DNA from: Xanthomonas sp. 3793
Lineage (GTDB): Bacteria; Pseudomonadota; Gammaproteobacteria; Xanthomonadales; Xanthomonadaceae
NCBI RefSeq assembly: GCF_024806835.1
Contig: NZ_JANTYU010000001.1
Location: 1,437,501-1,485,004, forward strand
Reading direction: 5' to 3'
Length of the DNA: 47,504 bases
Positions 19,147-26,871 of this stretch are shown one piece after another (the stretch's first letter is position 1; every line of letters starts with the position of its first letter). The notes below the pieces were generated by a model. It did not search any database and was not told where the DNA came from. It was given only the letters and a program-made list of their open reading frames with translations. A program made the position numbers and the translations under genes.

Positions 19147-19665
19147 CGCAGCAGGAACACGGCGCGGCCTGGACATGGTCGAAGTCTGATGACGAGGTGA
19201 CCCAAGTCCGTACGTCTGCCGGCCGACCGCGCGTGCGGGCGCGCTGGACCCTGCTCGCGACGATGGAACTGGTATGCGACGGCCCCGAGGATGGAGAGGC
19301 GATGGCGCCTCGGCATGTGTTGCAACAACGCAAGGCTGCGCTGCCCCAACCGGTTCGATGCTAGCAGGGCGTACACGCGGCGCTCAAGCAATCGGCAGCT
19401 GCGTTGCATGCGCCAACACGCGTTGTCATGCAGCCAAGGCTCGGACCGAAGGCGCGTCACCGCAGTAATCAGTCATGACCGGCGAACGCTGCGGCCGCGA
19501 CAAGCGAACGCCGCAGTTGTGCCATGTCATCGCAGCTGCCTCGCGCCATGCCTCGACCTTGCGCCCTCACGCCGCACCCGTGTTGCCGTGACGCGTCTTG
19601 CACAGCGGAAACCGCAATGCTTGAGCCCCCTCAATGCCGGCATGCCGGCGCACCCGAGACTCTCA
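19147..19665. other. Divergent intergenic region between rimK and glgX
   Basis: About 520 bases separate the two divergent starts. Open frames extend through it because the DNA is GC-rich, but none has recognisable protein features. Promoters for both genes must lie here; none stood out clearly. Confidence 0.5.
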
Positions 19666-21798
19666 ATGCGACGTCCAGCAAGCGCGGCCTATGCCAATCC
19701 CTCCCGAATCCGCCAGGGGCGTCCGTTTCCCCGCGGCGCCGTCTTCGATGGCAAGGGCACGAATTTTGCGCTGTTTTCCGCGCATGCCACCCGTGTGGAA
19801 CTGTGCCTGTTCGACGAACAGGGCAACGAAACACGCGTGGACCTGCCCGAGTACACCAATGAAATCTGGCATGGCTATCTGCCCGATGCCAAGCCGGGGC
19901 AGCGCTATGGTTACCGCGTGCATGGCCCGTATGCGCCGACCGAAGGTCACCGCTTCAATCACAACAAGCTGTTGCTGGACCCGTATGCACGCGAGCTCGA
20001 AGGCGATCTGATCTGGGCCGACGAGCTCTATGGCTACACCGTCGGCCATCCGGACGGCGACCTGAGCTTCGATGAGCGCGACAGCGCTCCATTCATGCCC
20101 AAATGCGTGGTGGTCGAAGACACCTACGATTGGGGCGACGATACGCGCCTGCTCAAGCCGTGGAACGAAACGGTCATCTACGAAACCCACGTGCGCGGCT
20201 ACACCATGCGTCATGCGCAGGTGCCGGAGGCCGTGCGCGGCACCTTTGCAGGTCTGGCCCAACCGCAGGTACTGCAGTACATCAAGGACCTGGGCATCAC
20301 TGCCGTCGAGCTCTTGCCGGTACACGCGTATCTGGATGATCAGCATTTGCTGGACAAGGGGCTGCGCAATTACTGGGGCTACAACACCATCGGCTTTTTT
20401 GCGCTGAAGTCGCGCTATCTGTCCAGCGGCCACCGCGACGAGTTCCGCGACATGGTCAAGGCCATGCACAAGCAGGGCCTGGAAGTGATCCTGGACGTGG
20501 TCTACAACCACACCGCCGAAGGCAGCGAATTGGGGCCAACCCTGTCGTTCAAGGGCATCGACAACGCCAGTTATTACCGGCTTGCCGAAGACAAGCGCTA
20601 TTACATCAACGACACCGGCACCGGCAACACGCTCAATCTGAGCAACTCGCGGGTGATCCAGTTCGTCAACGATTCGCTGCGCTACTGGGCCGGCGAAATG
20701 CACGTGGACGGTTTCCGCTTCGATCTGGCCACCATCCTGGGGCGTGAGCCGAGCGGTTTCGACCAGCGCGGCGGTTTTCTGGACGCCTGCAATCAGGACC
20801 CGCTGCTGTCGGAAGTCAAACTCATCGCCGAACCTTGGGATTGCGGCCCGGGCGGCTACCAGGTGGGTCATTTCCCGCCGGGCTGGTCGGAGTGGAACGA
20901 CAAGTTCCGCGACAATGCGCGCGAGTTCTGGAAGGGCGAGGATGGCAAGCTGGCCGAGTTCGCCACCCGTTTCACCGGCTCGGCCGATCTGTTCGATCGC
21001 CGCGGCCGCCGCCCTTGGGCCTCGGTCAACTTCATCACCGCGCATGACGGTTTTACCCTGCGCGATCTGGTGAGCTACAACGAAAAGCACAACAGCGACA
21101 ACGGCGAAGACAACCGCGACGGATCGTCCAACGACGGCTCCTGCAATTACGGCGAAGAAGGCGAGACCGACAACGCCGACATCCTGCAGATTCGCGAGCG
21201 GCAAATGAAGAATCTGCTTGCGACGCTGCTGCTGTCGCAGGGCACGCCGATGATGCTCAGCGGCGATGAGCGCGCACAGTCCCAGGGCGGCAACAACAAC
21301 ACCTATTGCCAGGACAACGAAATCACCTGGCTGGATTGGGAAAACGACCCGACCGATGGCCGGCTCACCCAATTCGTCAAGGCATTGACCGCGCTGCGCA
21401 AGCGCTACCCGATCCTGTCGCGTGGCCGCTTCCTCAATGGGCAATACAACGAAGAAGCCGGCCTGCGCGATCTCACCTGGCTCAATCCCGGCGGCACCGA
21501 GATGGACGATGCGCATTGGACCGATGCCGGTGCGCGCTCGGTTGGCCTGCTGCTCGAAGGCAAGGCGCAAACCTCGGGCGTCAAGGAACTGGCCAACGAC
21601 GACACCTTGCTGATCGTCATCAACGCCTATCACGAGGGCGTGACCTTCACCCTGCCCTCCACCGATGAGCCGGTGCATTGGAAGCTGGTGCTATCGACTG
21701 ATGAAGCGCTGGAAGTGGACATGATGCCGGCGGGCGCCAGCGAATTCCTGGCACCGCCACGCAGCGTGTCGGTCTTCGAGTGCAAGAGCGATCAGTAA
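19666..21798 (+). CDS. glgX: Glycogen debranching enzyme GlgX
   Basis: This isoamylase-type GH13 enzyme hydrolyses alpha-1,6 branch points of glycogen and limit dextrins in the cytoplasm. The 710-aa protein has an N-terminal CBM48 domain (GAVFDGKGTNFALFSAHATR), then the GH13 barrel with WGYNTIGFFA, the nucleophile in VDGFRFDLA, the acid Glu in LIAEPWDCG and the transition-state Asp in TAHDGFTLRD, and a beta-sheet C-domain. The ATG at 19666 (MRRPASAAYANPSRIRQGRP) is chosen because the family begins there; the frame is open to 19291. It stands alone with its own terminator, not in a glg cluster within this window. Confidence 0.93.
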   Translation: MRRPASAAYANPSRIRQGRPFPRGAVFDGKGTNFALFSAHATRVELCLFDEQGNETRVDLPEYTNEIWHGYLPDAKPGQRYGYRVHGPYAPTEGHRFNHNKLLLDPYARELEGDLIWADELYGYTVGHPDGDLSFDERDSAPFMPKCVVVEDTYDWGDDTRLLKPWNETVIYETHVRGYTMRHAQVPEAVRGTFAGLAQPQVLQYIKDLGITAVELLPVHAYLDDQHLLDKGLRNYWGYNTIGFFALKSRYLSSGHRDEFRDMVKAMHKQGLEVILDVVYNHTAEGSELGPTLSFKGIDNASYYRLAEDKRYYINDTGTGNTLNLSNSRVIQFVNDSLRYWAGEMHVDGFRFDLATILGREPSGFDQRGGFLDACNQDPLLSEVKLIAEPWDCGPGGYQVGHFPPGWSEWNDKFRDNAREFWKGEDGKLAEFATRFTGSADLFDRRGRRPWASVNFITAHDGFTLRDLVSYNEKHNSDNGEDNRDGSSNDGSCNYGEEGETDNADILQIRERQMKNLLATLLLSQGTPMMLSGDERAQSQGGNNNTYCQDNEITWLDWENDPTDGRLTQFVKALTALRKRYPILSRGRFLNGQYNEEAGLRDLTWLNPGGTEMDDAHWTDAGARSVGLLLEGKAQTSGVKELANDDTLLIVINAYHEGVTFTLPSTDEPVHWKLVLSTDEALEVDMMPAGASEFLAPPRSVSVFECKSDQ

Positions 21799-21815
21799 CG
21801 CTTGAACGGTCGACA

Positions 21816-21853
21816 GGCTCGCTGCCACCAGCATGGTGGACAGCGAGCTTTTT
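21816..21853 (+). terminator. Rho-independent terminator of glgX
   Basis: GCTCGCTG and CAGCGAGC form the outer stem, CCACCA and TGGTGG the inner stem around GCA, followed by TTTTT. It begins 17 bases after the glgX stop. Confidence 0.9.
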
Positions 21854-22343
21854 AATGCGCGCCAGGATGCTCGCGGAGCGACAGCGTGCGAGATGCGGTT
21901 ATCAGATGCGGTGCAACTCCCGCATTGACAGCACCAACATCAATTCCCAAATACAACTGCGACAGCTTTCTTCGCGAATGCGTCAGCCAGGCTATAGCCG
22001 AATTCGTTGGAGTCTACATATCTCCCGCGGCCGCCAGACATGCGAGCAACGCGACGGGAAGCGGATCGACACGTCTGGCGACTGACGATTGGCGATCAAC
22101 AAATGGGCGTAATGCCTCCACGCTGGCCGAATTGCGCCTGCAGCTTGAATCCGTCACCGACTCCCGCCAGGACGATGCGCATCACGATCCGTTCGCTTCC
22201 ATGCATTGTCTGTGGCCGTGATGACGAACGTACAACCGGACGAACGCGCACGGCGAAACGCTGCATGCAGCAACAAGTGATCACGCGGCTAACCGACTCG
22301 ACCCGGATCCAAGAACCCACGAACACGCCAAACCGGCGACAAC
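21854..22343. other. Gene-free stretch between glgX and the H-NS-type gene
   Basis: Nearly 490 bases with lower GC than the flanks. Open frames on both strands have no recognisable features, and no RNA gene or repeat array is apparent. Confidence 0.5.
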
Positions 22344-22736
22344 TCACCCTGGATAGAGCGGGAAACGCTTGTCCGGATGCTTGGACTTCCATTCCTTATA
22401 AGAGCTGGTGCCTTCCCAGGCCTTGAATGCACGCGGCGTGCGGCCACGGCCGGACCAGGTTTCGCCGGAATGCGGAAGCCAGTATTTGGCAACCACCTCG
22501 CCGGTGGACGACAGCGGGCCCTTGGACTTGCCGGTCATGGCAAGCGAGGCGATCTGGGATTTCTGCTTCGCGTTGAAGCGGCTACCGAACTGGGTGAGCA
22601 CCTCGACGACCTGGTCGAAGGCTTCCAGGGTCTGGGCATACTTGAGCTGCGCCTCTTCCTGCTCGAGCTTGCGCAACTCTTCCAGCAGTTGGGCTTTGGC
22701 GGCGGCAGAGGGTGAAGCGGGCGGAACCTGGCGCAT
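22344..22736 (-). CDS. H-NS family nucleoid-associated protein
   Basis: The 130-aa protein has an N-terminal coiled-coil oligomerisation region (residues 12-55, LLEELRKLEQEEAQLKYAQT) and a C-terminal H-NS DNA-binding domain with the core GETWSGRGRTPRAFKAWEG, the minor-groove loop that selects AT-rich DNA. Xanthomonas has several H-NS-like regulators (the XrvA/XrvB group) that silence foreign DNA and affect virulence. Which paralogue this is was not decided. It lies about 2.4 kb from the AT-richer island, but no functional link is shown. Confidence 0.85.
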   Translation of the reverse strand: MRQVPPASPSAAAKAQLLEELRKLEQEEAQLKYAQTLEAFDQVVEVLTQFGSRFNAKQKSQIASLAMTGKSKGPLSSTGEVVAKYWLPHSGETWSGRGRTPRAFKAWEGTSSYKEWKSKHPDKRFPLYPG

Positions 22737-22825
22737 TGACGAAACTGAGGTTTGGGCTGGTCAGCGAGTATTGCCCCTGCGCCGGCCAGCGTAAAGCGTC
22801 CAGGCCGCGCCGGGTCTGCTGGCGC

Positions 22826-23218
22826 TCAGCGATGACGCAGCAAGGCGTGCTCGCGGGCCATGGTGAGCACCGGCCCGATGCGCCCTGCCCGGATCAGCTC
22901 GCTGCAGTGTTTGCCGACAAATTCGACCCTGGGCGCGGTGAACCACTGCACCACCCGGTCCAGCTGCCCGGCGTTGATCGACCACGCGTGACAGACCGCC
23001 TCGCCGAGCTCCTCCACCCCGACCAGGCCGATCTGGCGAATCTGATCGGCGTCGAGCCTGAACATCTCAAGCACCTTACCGGCGTCGTCAGGCGTGCCGC
23101 ACGTACTCGCCTGATCCGCCGGCCCGGTGCGATAGGCAATGGAGGCCGCGCGCGCCGACTCTGCACGGCGCATGCCTTTCATCAACGCACCGATTAGCTG
23201 GGAGTGAGTAGTGGTCAT
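22826..23218 (-). CDS. Hypothetical protein
   Basis: A 130-aa frame with high third-position GC, typical of real Xanthomonas genes, starting at the ATG at 23218. It has no signal peptide or membrane helix. The central part (VLEMFRLDADQIRQIGLVGV) is helical and amphipathic. No family is recognised. It is the same strand as, and about 90 bp upstream of, the H-NS-type gene, so they could share a transcript. A competing open frame on the plus strand looks like a shadow. Confidence 0.55.
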   Translation of the reverse strand: MTTTHSQLIGALMKGMRRAESARAASIAYRTGPADQASTCGTPDDAGKVLEMFRLDADQIRQIGLVGVEELGEAVCHAWSINAGQLDRVVQWFTAPRVEFVGKHCSELIRAGRIGPVLTMAREHALLRHR

Positions 23219-23734
23219 GGTGTCCGCTCAATGATGCAGTCACTATGGTGGACATGCGAAGCGTTCTCAATCAGGAGGTTCCTGACCCTGAGGAAGAAAA
23301 AGCCGAAGCTGTGGCGCACTTTTTACAACGAGTAAGCGCCTGCAATCGATGTCATTGGCAGCACCCATCGCAGCGATAGAGACCAGCTTGGGATTGCCGC
23401 ATCGCGCCAAGCCGGCGACACCGGTCGAATCGTCCCGGCAGGATGCACCGAACTGATAGCCGAGCTAAGAGCGGCCAACAACACTGCTGTGCTCACCGCT
23501 AGGCTGGCGCGCGGGCGCGGCCGGTGCTCGCACGGCAGTACTGCTCGTGCATTCGGGTTCTGAGCGCTCCACCCCACACCCACCTGACAACCACTCGCCA
23601 CGTTTGTTAGCCGCTGCAGAATCAAATAAGCATGTATCTGCCATCGTGATATCCGAGACCGCGCCTGCAGCACGTGCAATGCGGCGAACCGGCCTTGTGG
23701 AACCCGCGATATCCCGCATCGTCGTTGCAACGCA
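23219..23734. other. Gene-free stretch
   Basis: About 515 bases of mixed composition. A 43-codon plus-strand frame from 23245 (MVDMRSVLNQEVPDPEEEKA) is the only piece with protein-like character, and it is too short to call. Nothing else is seen. Confidence 0.4.
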
Positions 23735-24277
23735 TCACCGCACCAACGACTGCTCCACATCCTTCAACATGCGTCCGTAAGACGCCCGCTCTGCTGCACT
23801 GAGAAAGCCTTGCTCGCGCACGAGCCTGGGAACGTCTGCAGCAATCTTCGACAGGTAAGCGGTCAGTTTTTTCGCGCGTACGGGCGTCATCGACTTGCTC
23901 TTGCGCGCATCCGCAATCGCACTGCGCAAGGTCTCCACGCGCTCGGCAAAATACAGTTGCTGCGCCTGATTGACGCGCCAATGGTCATCGGCCGGCCCGG
24001 CTTCGAGGCCACTGCCACGCACCGATTGAATGAAAGCCTGATCGGCGCTAAAGGACCCCTCCAATGCAGCGGCATGCCTGCCCTGCAGAAGCGATGGATC
24101 CACTTCCACCGCGCATCCGGTTACGTGGGCCAGCTGTTGCAAACGCTCGTCGAGCCGCTGTGCAGGCAGCGAGACGGCAAACGGCCCGGGCTGGCAGGCG
24201 GCGGCGACCGGCCCCGCACAAACGATGGAACCCAGCGCAACGATAATTGAGGGCAGCCGATGGCGAACGACAGACAT
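23735..24277 (-). CDS. Exported STN-domain protein
   Basis: From the ATG at 24277 the protein is 180 aa with a signal peptide (SIIVALGSIVCAGPVAAA). Next comes an STN (secretin/TonB short N-terminal) domain, residues ~30-95, with FAVSLPAQRLDERLQQLAH and ALEGSFSADQAFIQSVRGSG. The C-terminal ~85 residues are helical and charged. STN domains usually sit at the N-terminus of TonB receptors or secretins, where they signal to FecR-type anti-sigma factors. Here the domain stands alone with no receptor, FecR or sigma gene next to it, so its partner is unknown. Confidence 0.75.
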   Translation of the reverse strand: MSVVRHRLPSIIVALGSIVCAGPVAAACQPGPFAVSLPAQRLDERLQQLAHVTGCAVEVDPSLLQGRHAAALEGSFSADQAFIQSVRGSGLEAGPADDHWRVNQAQQLYFAERVETLRSAIADARKSKSMTPVRAKKLTAYLSKIAADVPRLVREQGFLSAAERASYGRMLKDVEQSLVR

Positions 24278-24414
24278 GACAGCATCCGGAGTACACGGAC
24301 ATCCGTGCGTTGCGCACGCTAGACCGGCGATCCCGAACGGCAACGAAACCGGCGTCGTACGGCGCCGCTATCGCCAACGCTTCCGCGGCCGCACATCGGC
24401 ATAGCGCCGCGAAC

Positions 24415-25131
24415 CTATCTGGCGATCTCCATCAGCACGTATTGAAATGCAACGGCACCGTAGGCCAATGCTGCCGCAACTAGACCGAACCACATCCATC
24501 GCCGCGGCCCGCACGCGACGCCCACAACAACCGTGCACAGCGACAACGCAAGCATCACCGCGAACTTCAGCACGTACGCCGAGGAAGGCAACCACGCTGC
24601 CAGCGGCAGTCCAACGGCCACACTCGCCATCGCACACTGTTTGATGACCATCGAGGCACGCCCCGACGCATGTCGAACCAGCATCATTGCCACCAGTGAA
24701 AAGGCGACAAACCAGATGGCGATTGCCGTTTGACCCGCTATCGCATCCGATGAAGATGCAAACACGCCCTGATGCCTCCCTGCGATCAGAATTGAGCAAC
24801 GCGGGTCGATAGAGCGAGCCAGCGCCTGACATTGCCACGCAAACGAGCGGGCTGGCGAAGACAGCAAGGATGACGCGGCGAGCGGCGTGGCCGCCTCGAC
24901 GCGCCCAGGCCGTTGCGGCCATGGAGCGGGCGATGGGAACAGAATCCAAACCACCCTAACCCATTGATCCACCTTAATTTCAGGCAGAACAAGGAACCCC
25001 AAAACGACACCTCGAACGATACCCAAACTATCAGGACTCACATCCTGATTCAAGCTGGCAAAGTCGCATCTAGAGTGGTGGCACTTCCTGGGACTGCGCT
25101 TGATCAACGACGCTTGCGAGGCTTTTCCCAA
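24415..25131 (-). CDS. Hypothetical membrane protein, probably disturbed at its 5' end
   Basis: The C-terminal ~110 residues contain four membrane helices (IAIWFVAFSLVAMMLV; CAMASVAVGLPLAAWL; FAVMLALSLCTVVVGVAC; WFGLVAAALAYGAVAFQYVL). The first ~60 residues of the open frame (MGKASQASLIKRSPRKCHHS...) come from AT-richer DNA of different style and do not look like the same protein. The original start was probably near 24940 or further upstream and has been replaced where the mobile island begins. No family is recognised. The true start is uncertain. Confidence 0.4.
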   Translation of the reverse strand: MGKASQASLIKRSPRKCHHSRCDFASLNQDVSPDSLGIVRGVVLGFLVLPEIKVDQWVRVVWILFPSPAPWPQRPGRVEAATPLAASSLLSSPARSFAWQCQALARSIDPRCSILIAGRHQGVFASSSDAIAGQTAIAIWFVAFSLVAMMLVRHASGRASMVIKQCAMASVAVGLPLAAWLPSSAYVLKFAVMLALSLCTVVVGVACGPRRWMWFGLVAAALAYGAVAFQYVLMEIAR

Positions 25132-25973
25132 GTCAACTCTCCAGTGAGTTCGGGCAAGCCCCCGTCGTCCTGCCAGCGCTTTCCAAAGCGGTCATGCTCA
25201 ACTTCTGGGAGCTCTTCTTGGTCGAACCACAACAATGATGTTGTGGTGTCCCTCAGCGAAAAGTGCCTGCCGATCTCGCAAAGCTCAAGACCCTTTTCCC
25301 AGTTCTCAAACCAAATATCTTGTGGCACCCAATCTGAGTCGGTGCCATTGCCCCCTAACTCGCGTAAGCGATACGCCACAGAACCAGACGGGATGCTGGC
25401 CCTTGGCGGGATCCATGCCTTGACCTCACGCAGGGCTTTGGAGAGCACTGAGTAGCGCACGACGCCACGCTCCATGGTGACGAATGCACAGGGATAGTCA
25501 GTGAGGCTGGCGTAGCGTGAAGCAGCGGCAGGAAATGATGTGCCAAAGTGCGCGGCCATCTGCTCTATCACCGCAAGCGAGGGCTCGTCCTTGGGGACTG
25601 TCGCGAGCCACTCCTTGTAGGGCATCAACAGTTCAGAAGCAAAGACGTCGCAAAAAACCTCGTTGGGGTCGCGCTTGGCGTATCCCCACTGCGGCACTTC
25701 TTCGTGCTTTGAGGGAAGCCCCAGCACCACGTGGGCAATTTCGTGGCAGATGGTAAAGCGCTGACGCTCTGCGCTCTCCAACTCATTGACCGTAATGATA
25801 CTCTTACCGTTCTTGCCGGGAACCGTGTATCCAGACTCCCCATCGTCCAAGGGCTCTCTTCGAAGCTTGGCGTTGGCAGCGATGAGGTAAGGCGATAGAT
25901 CCTCTCGAATGCTGGAAGTATCCAGGTTCGCAACAAATCTTCGCGCCAGCTGGCGCACGCCCGCCTCATCCAT
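25104..25973 (-). CDS. ImmA/IrrE-type zinc metallopeptidase, CapP-like
   Basis: The 289-aa protein has a peptidase domain with the zinc motif His77-Glu78-Ile-Ala-His81 (FTICHEIAH) and third ligand Glu105 in EVFCDVFASELLMP, followed by a ~130-residue C-terminal domain with CAFVTMERGVVRYSV. ImmA/IrrE proteases cleave a partner repressor on a stress signal. In CBASS loci, CapP cleaves the repressor CapH when DNA damage is sensed and is held inactive by a cysteine on the zinc. Cys76 and Cys108 here flank the site and Cys162 lies in the C-terminal domain, but I cannot say which, if any, is a switch. It starts 2 bp after the XRE gene and is divergent from the CBASS operon. Assignment as CapP is inference from fold, partner and position. 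Confidence 0.75.
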   Translation of the reverse strand: MDEAGVRQLARRFVANLDTSSIREDLSPYLIAANAKLRREPLDDGESGYTVPGKNGKSIITVNELESAERQRFTICHEIAHVVLGLPSKHEEVPQWGYAKRDPNEVFCDVFASELLMPYKEWLATVPKDEPSLAVIEQMAAHFGTSFPAAASRYASLTDYPCAFVTMERGVVRYSVLSKALREVKAWIPPRASIPSGSVAYRLRELGGNGTDSDWVPQDIWFENWEKGLELCEIGRHFSLRDTTTSLLWFDQEELPEVEHDRFGKRWQDDGGLPELTGELTWEKPRKRR

Positions 25974-25975
25974 GA

Positions 25976-26368
25976 TCAGCCTTCCTCGTCGTCTTCCTCG
26001 AAGATACGCCTGGTCCTAGCAATCAGCACTGCCGGATCGGGCCGCGTCGCTCCTCTATGCCTGACTCCAGCGGCTGCTGTAAAGATATCAAGCTCAACCG
26101 ATTCGTCTTTAAGGACGAACTCGACCAACAGCGGGTCAGCATCCTCGTGCATTGCGAGCCAATTCACGATCTCGGCATCGCGCGCACTGGGCTTGAGGAC
26201 CTTAACTAGCTTGCCCAACAGATCCTGGGATGGGCTGGTCTTGTCCCCTGACTCCAGGCGATGGACGTAGGCATGGTCCACCGAGGCTAGTTGACCAACT
26301 TCTCGTAGAGAGAGAGTCCTGCGCTCGCGCAAGGTCTTTAGGGCAACGCCCAAGCCTGTTTGAGGCAT
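25976..26368 (-). CDS. XRE-family repressor, CapH-like
   Basis: From the ATG at 26368 the product is 130 aa. Residues ~5-65 form a Cro/CI-type helix-turn-helix (LKTLRERRTLSLREVGQLAS, then VDHAYVHRLESGDKTSP). The C-terminal half is acidic (AMHEDADPLLVEFVLKDESV and a final EEDDEEG) and could hold the cleavage site for the adjacent metallopeptidase. A TTG extension to 26419 is possible but unlikely. It is co-transcribed with the peptidase and faces the CBASS operon across ~270 bp that contains two perfect dyads, natural candidate operators. By analogy with CapH it would keep CBASS expression low until the protease is activated. Confidence 0.75.
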   Translation of the reverse strand: MPQTGLGVALKTLRERRTLSLREVGQLASVDHAYVHRLESGDKTSPSQDLLGKLVKVLKPSARDAEIVNWLAMHEDADPLLVEFVLKDESVELDIFTAAAGVRHRGATRPDPAVLIARTRRIFEEDDEEG

Positions 26369-26438
26369 AAAAAAATCCACTGAGTGACCAAAAGCGGGCC
26401 TTCGGACCACCCGCACCAAAATCGCACTAACGCCCCAG

Positions 26439-26468
26439 ACTTTGTGACCGTTGCATCAGTCACAAAGT
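26439..26468. promoter_or_regulatory. Perfect 10-bp dyad, candidate operator of the CBASS promoter
   Basis: ACTTTGTGAC and its exact inverse GTCACAAAGT are separated by ten bases. A sigma-70-like promoter reading toward CBASS can be drawn with -35 TTGCAT (26451-26456), a 17-bp spacer and -10 TAGCGT (26474-26479), so the dyad covers the -35 element and spacer. Repressor binding here would block the operon. The dyad is seen directly; the binding protein is inferred. Confidence 0.65.
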
Positions 26469-26478
26469 TCTGCTAGCG

Positions 26479-26498
26479 TGTTGTCCAGTCAGACAACA
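26479..26498. promoter_or_regulatory. Second dyad TGTTGTC-N6-GACAACA near the putative start point
   Basis: Seven-base arms surround CAGTCA. The half-site GTTGTC recurs near 26544 within another 7-bp inverted repeat (CTTGCTC-N9-GAGCAAG), and GACAAC again near 26587. Repeated half-sites suggest cooperative binding by one dimeric regulator. Confidence 0.55.
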
Positions 26499-26640
26499 GA
26501 TCGCATCTCTAGCCGCAATCTGCTGGTTTGGCTGCCTTGCTCTTGTTGTCTGAGCAAGCAACCCATTGTGCATTGGGCTTTAGCAATTGACAACCCAGCC
26601 GCCTGGTCGGCGGATCCCTTCAAGCAAAAGGAACCAAGCA

Positions 26641-26865
26641 ATGGCAGGCAAGAACCAGCATGTAGTGCCCCACCAGGATGGCTGGGCAGTCAAAGGCGAA
26701 GGCAATGGGCGGGCAACTTCTGTCCATGACACCCAACAGGAAGCAATCGATGCAGGGCGGGAGATCGCTCGCAACCAGCAGTCGGAGCTGGTTATCCACC
26801 GTCCCAACGGTCAGATCCGTGACAAGGATAGCCACGGCCACGACTCGTTCCCACCCCGGGGGTAA
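26641..26865 (+). CDS. DUF2188 protein, first gene of the CBASS operon
   Basis: The 74-aa product is a textbook DUF2188 domain: KNQHVVPHQDGWAVKGEGN, then SVHDTQQEAIDAGREIARNQ, then a short tail (DSFPPRG). The family is small, soluble and widespread; no biochemical role is established. The ATG at 26641 has AAGGAA upstream at good spacing; the frame is open further to 26587. It ends 6 bp before capV on the same strand, so it is the promoter-proximal gene of the operon. Whether it takes part in CBASS or is a passenger is unknown. Confidence 0.85.
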   Translation: MAGKNQHVVPHQDGWAVKGEGNGRATSVHDTQQEAIDAGREIARNQQSELVIHRPNGQIRDKDSHGHDSFPPRG

Positions 26866-26871
26866 GACGCC

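Noticed and set aside
19663..21678. 671-aa open frame opposite glgX
   Set aside because: Shadow of glgX, which has all family motifs on the plus strand.
23245..23376. 43-codon plus-strand frame beginning MVDMRSVLNQEV
   Set aside because: Too short, without a good ribosome-binding sequence or family match; mentioned only as a possible antitoxin scrap.
23323..23760. 145-aa minus-strand frame
   Set aside because: No start signal, mixed composition and no protein-like features; probably noncoding.
24300..25104. Search for a tRNA gene as integration site of the island
   Set aside because: No cloverleaf-like sequence was recognised here or at the visible right side.
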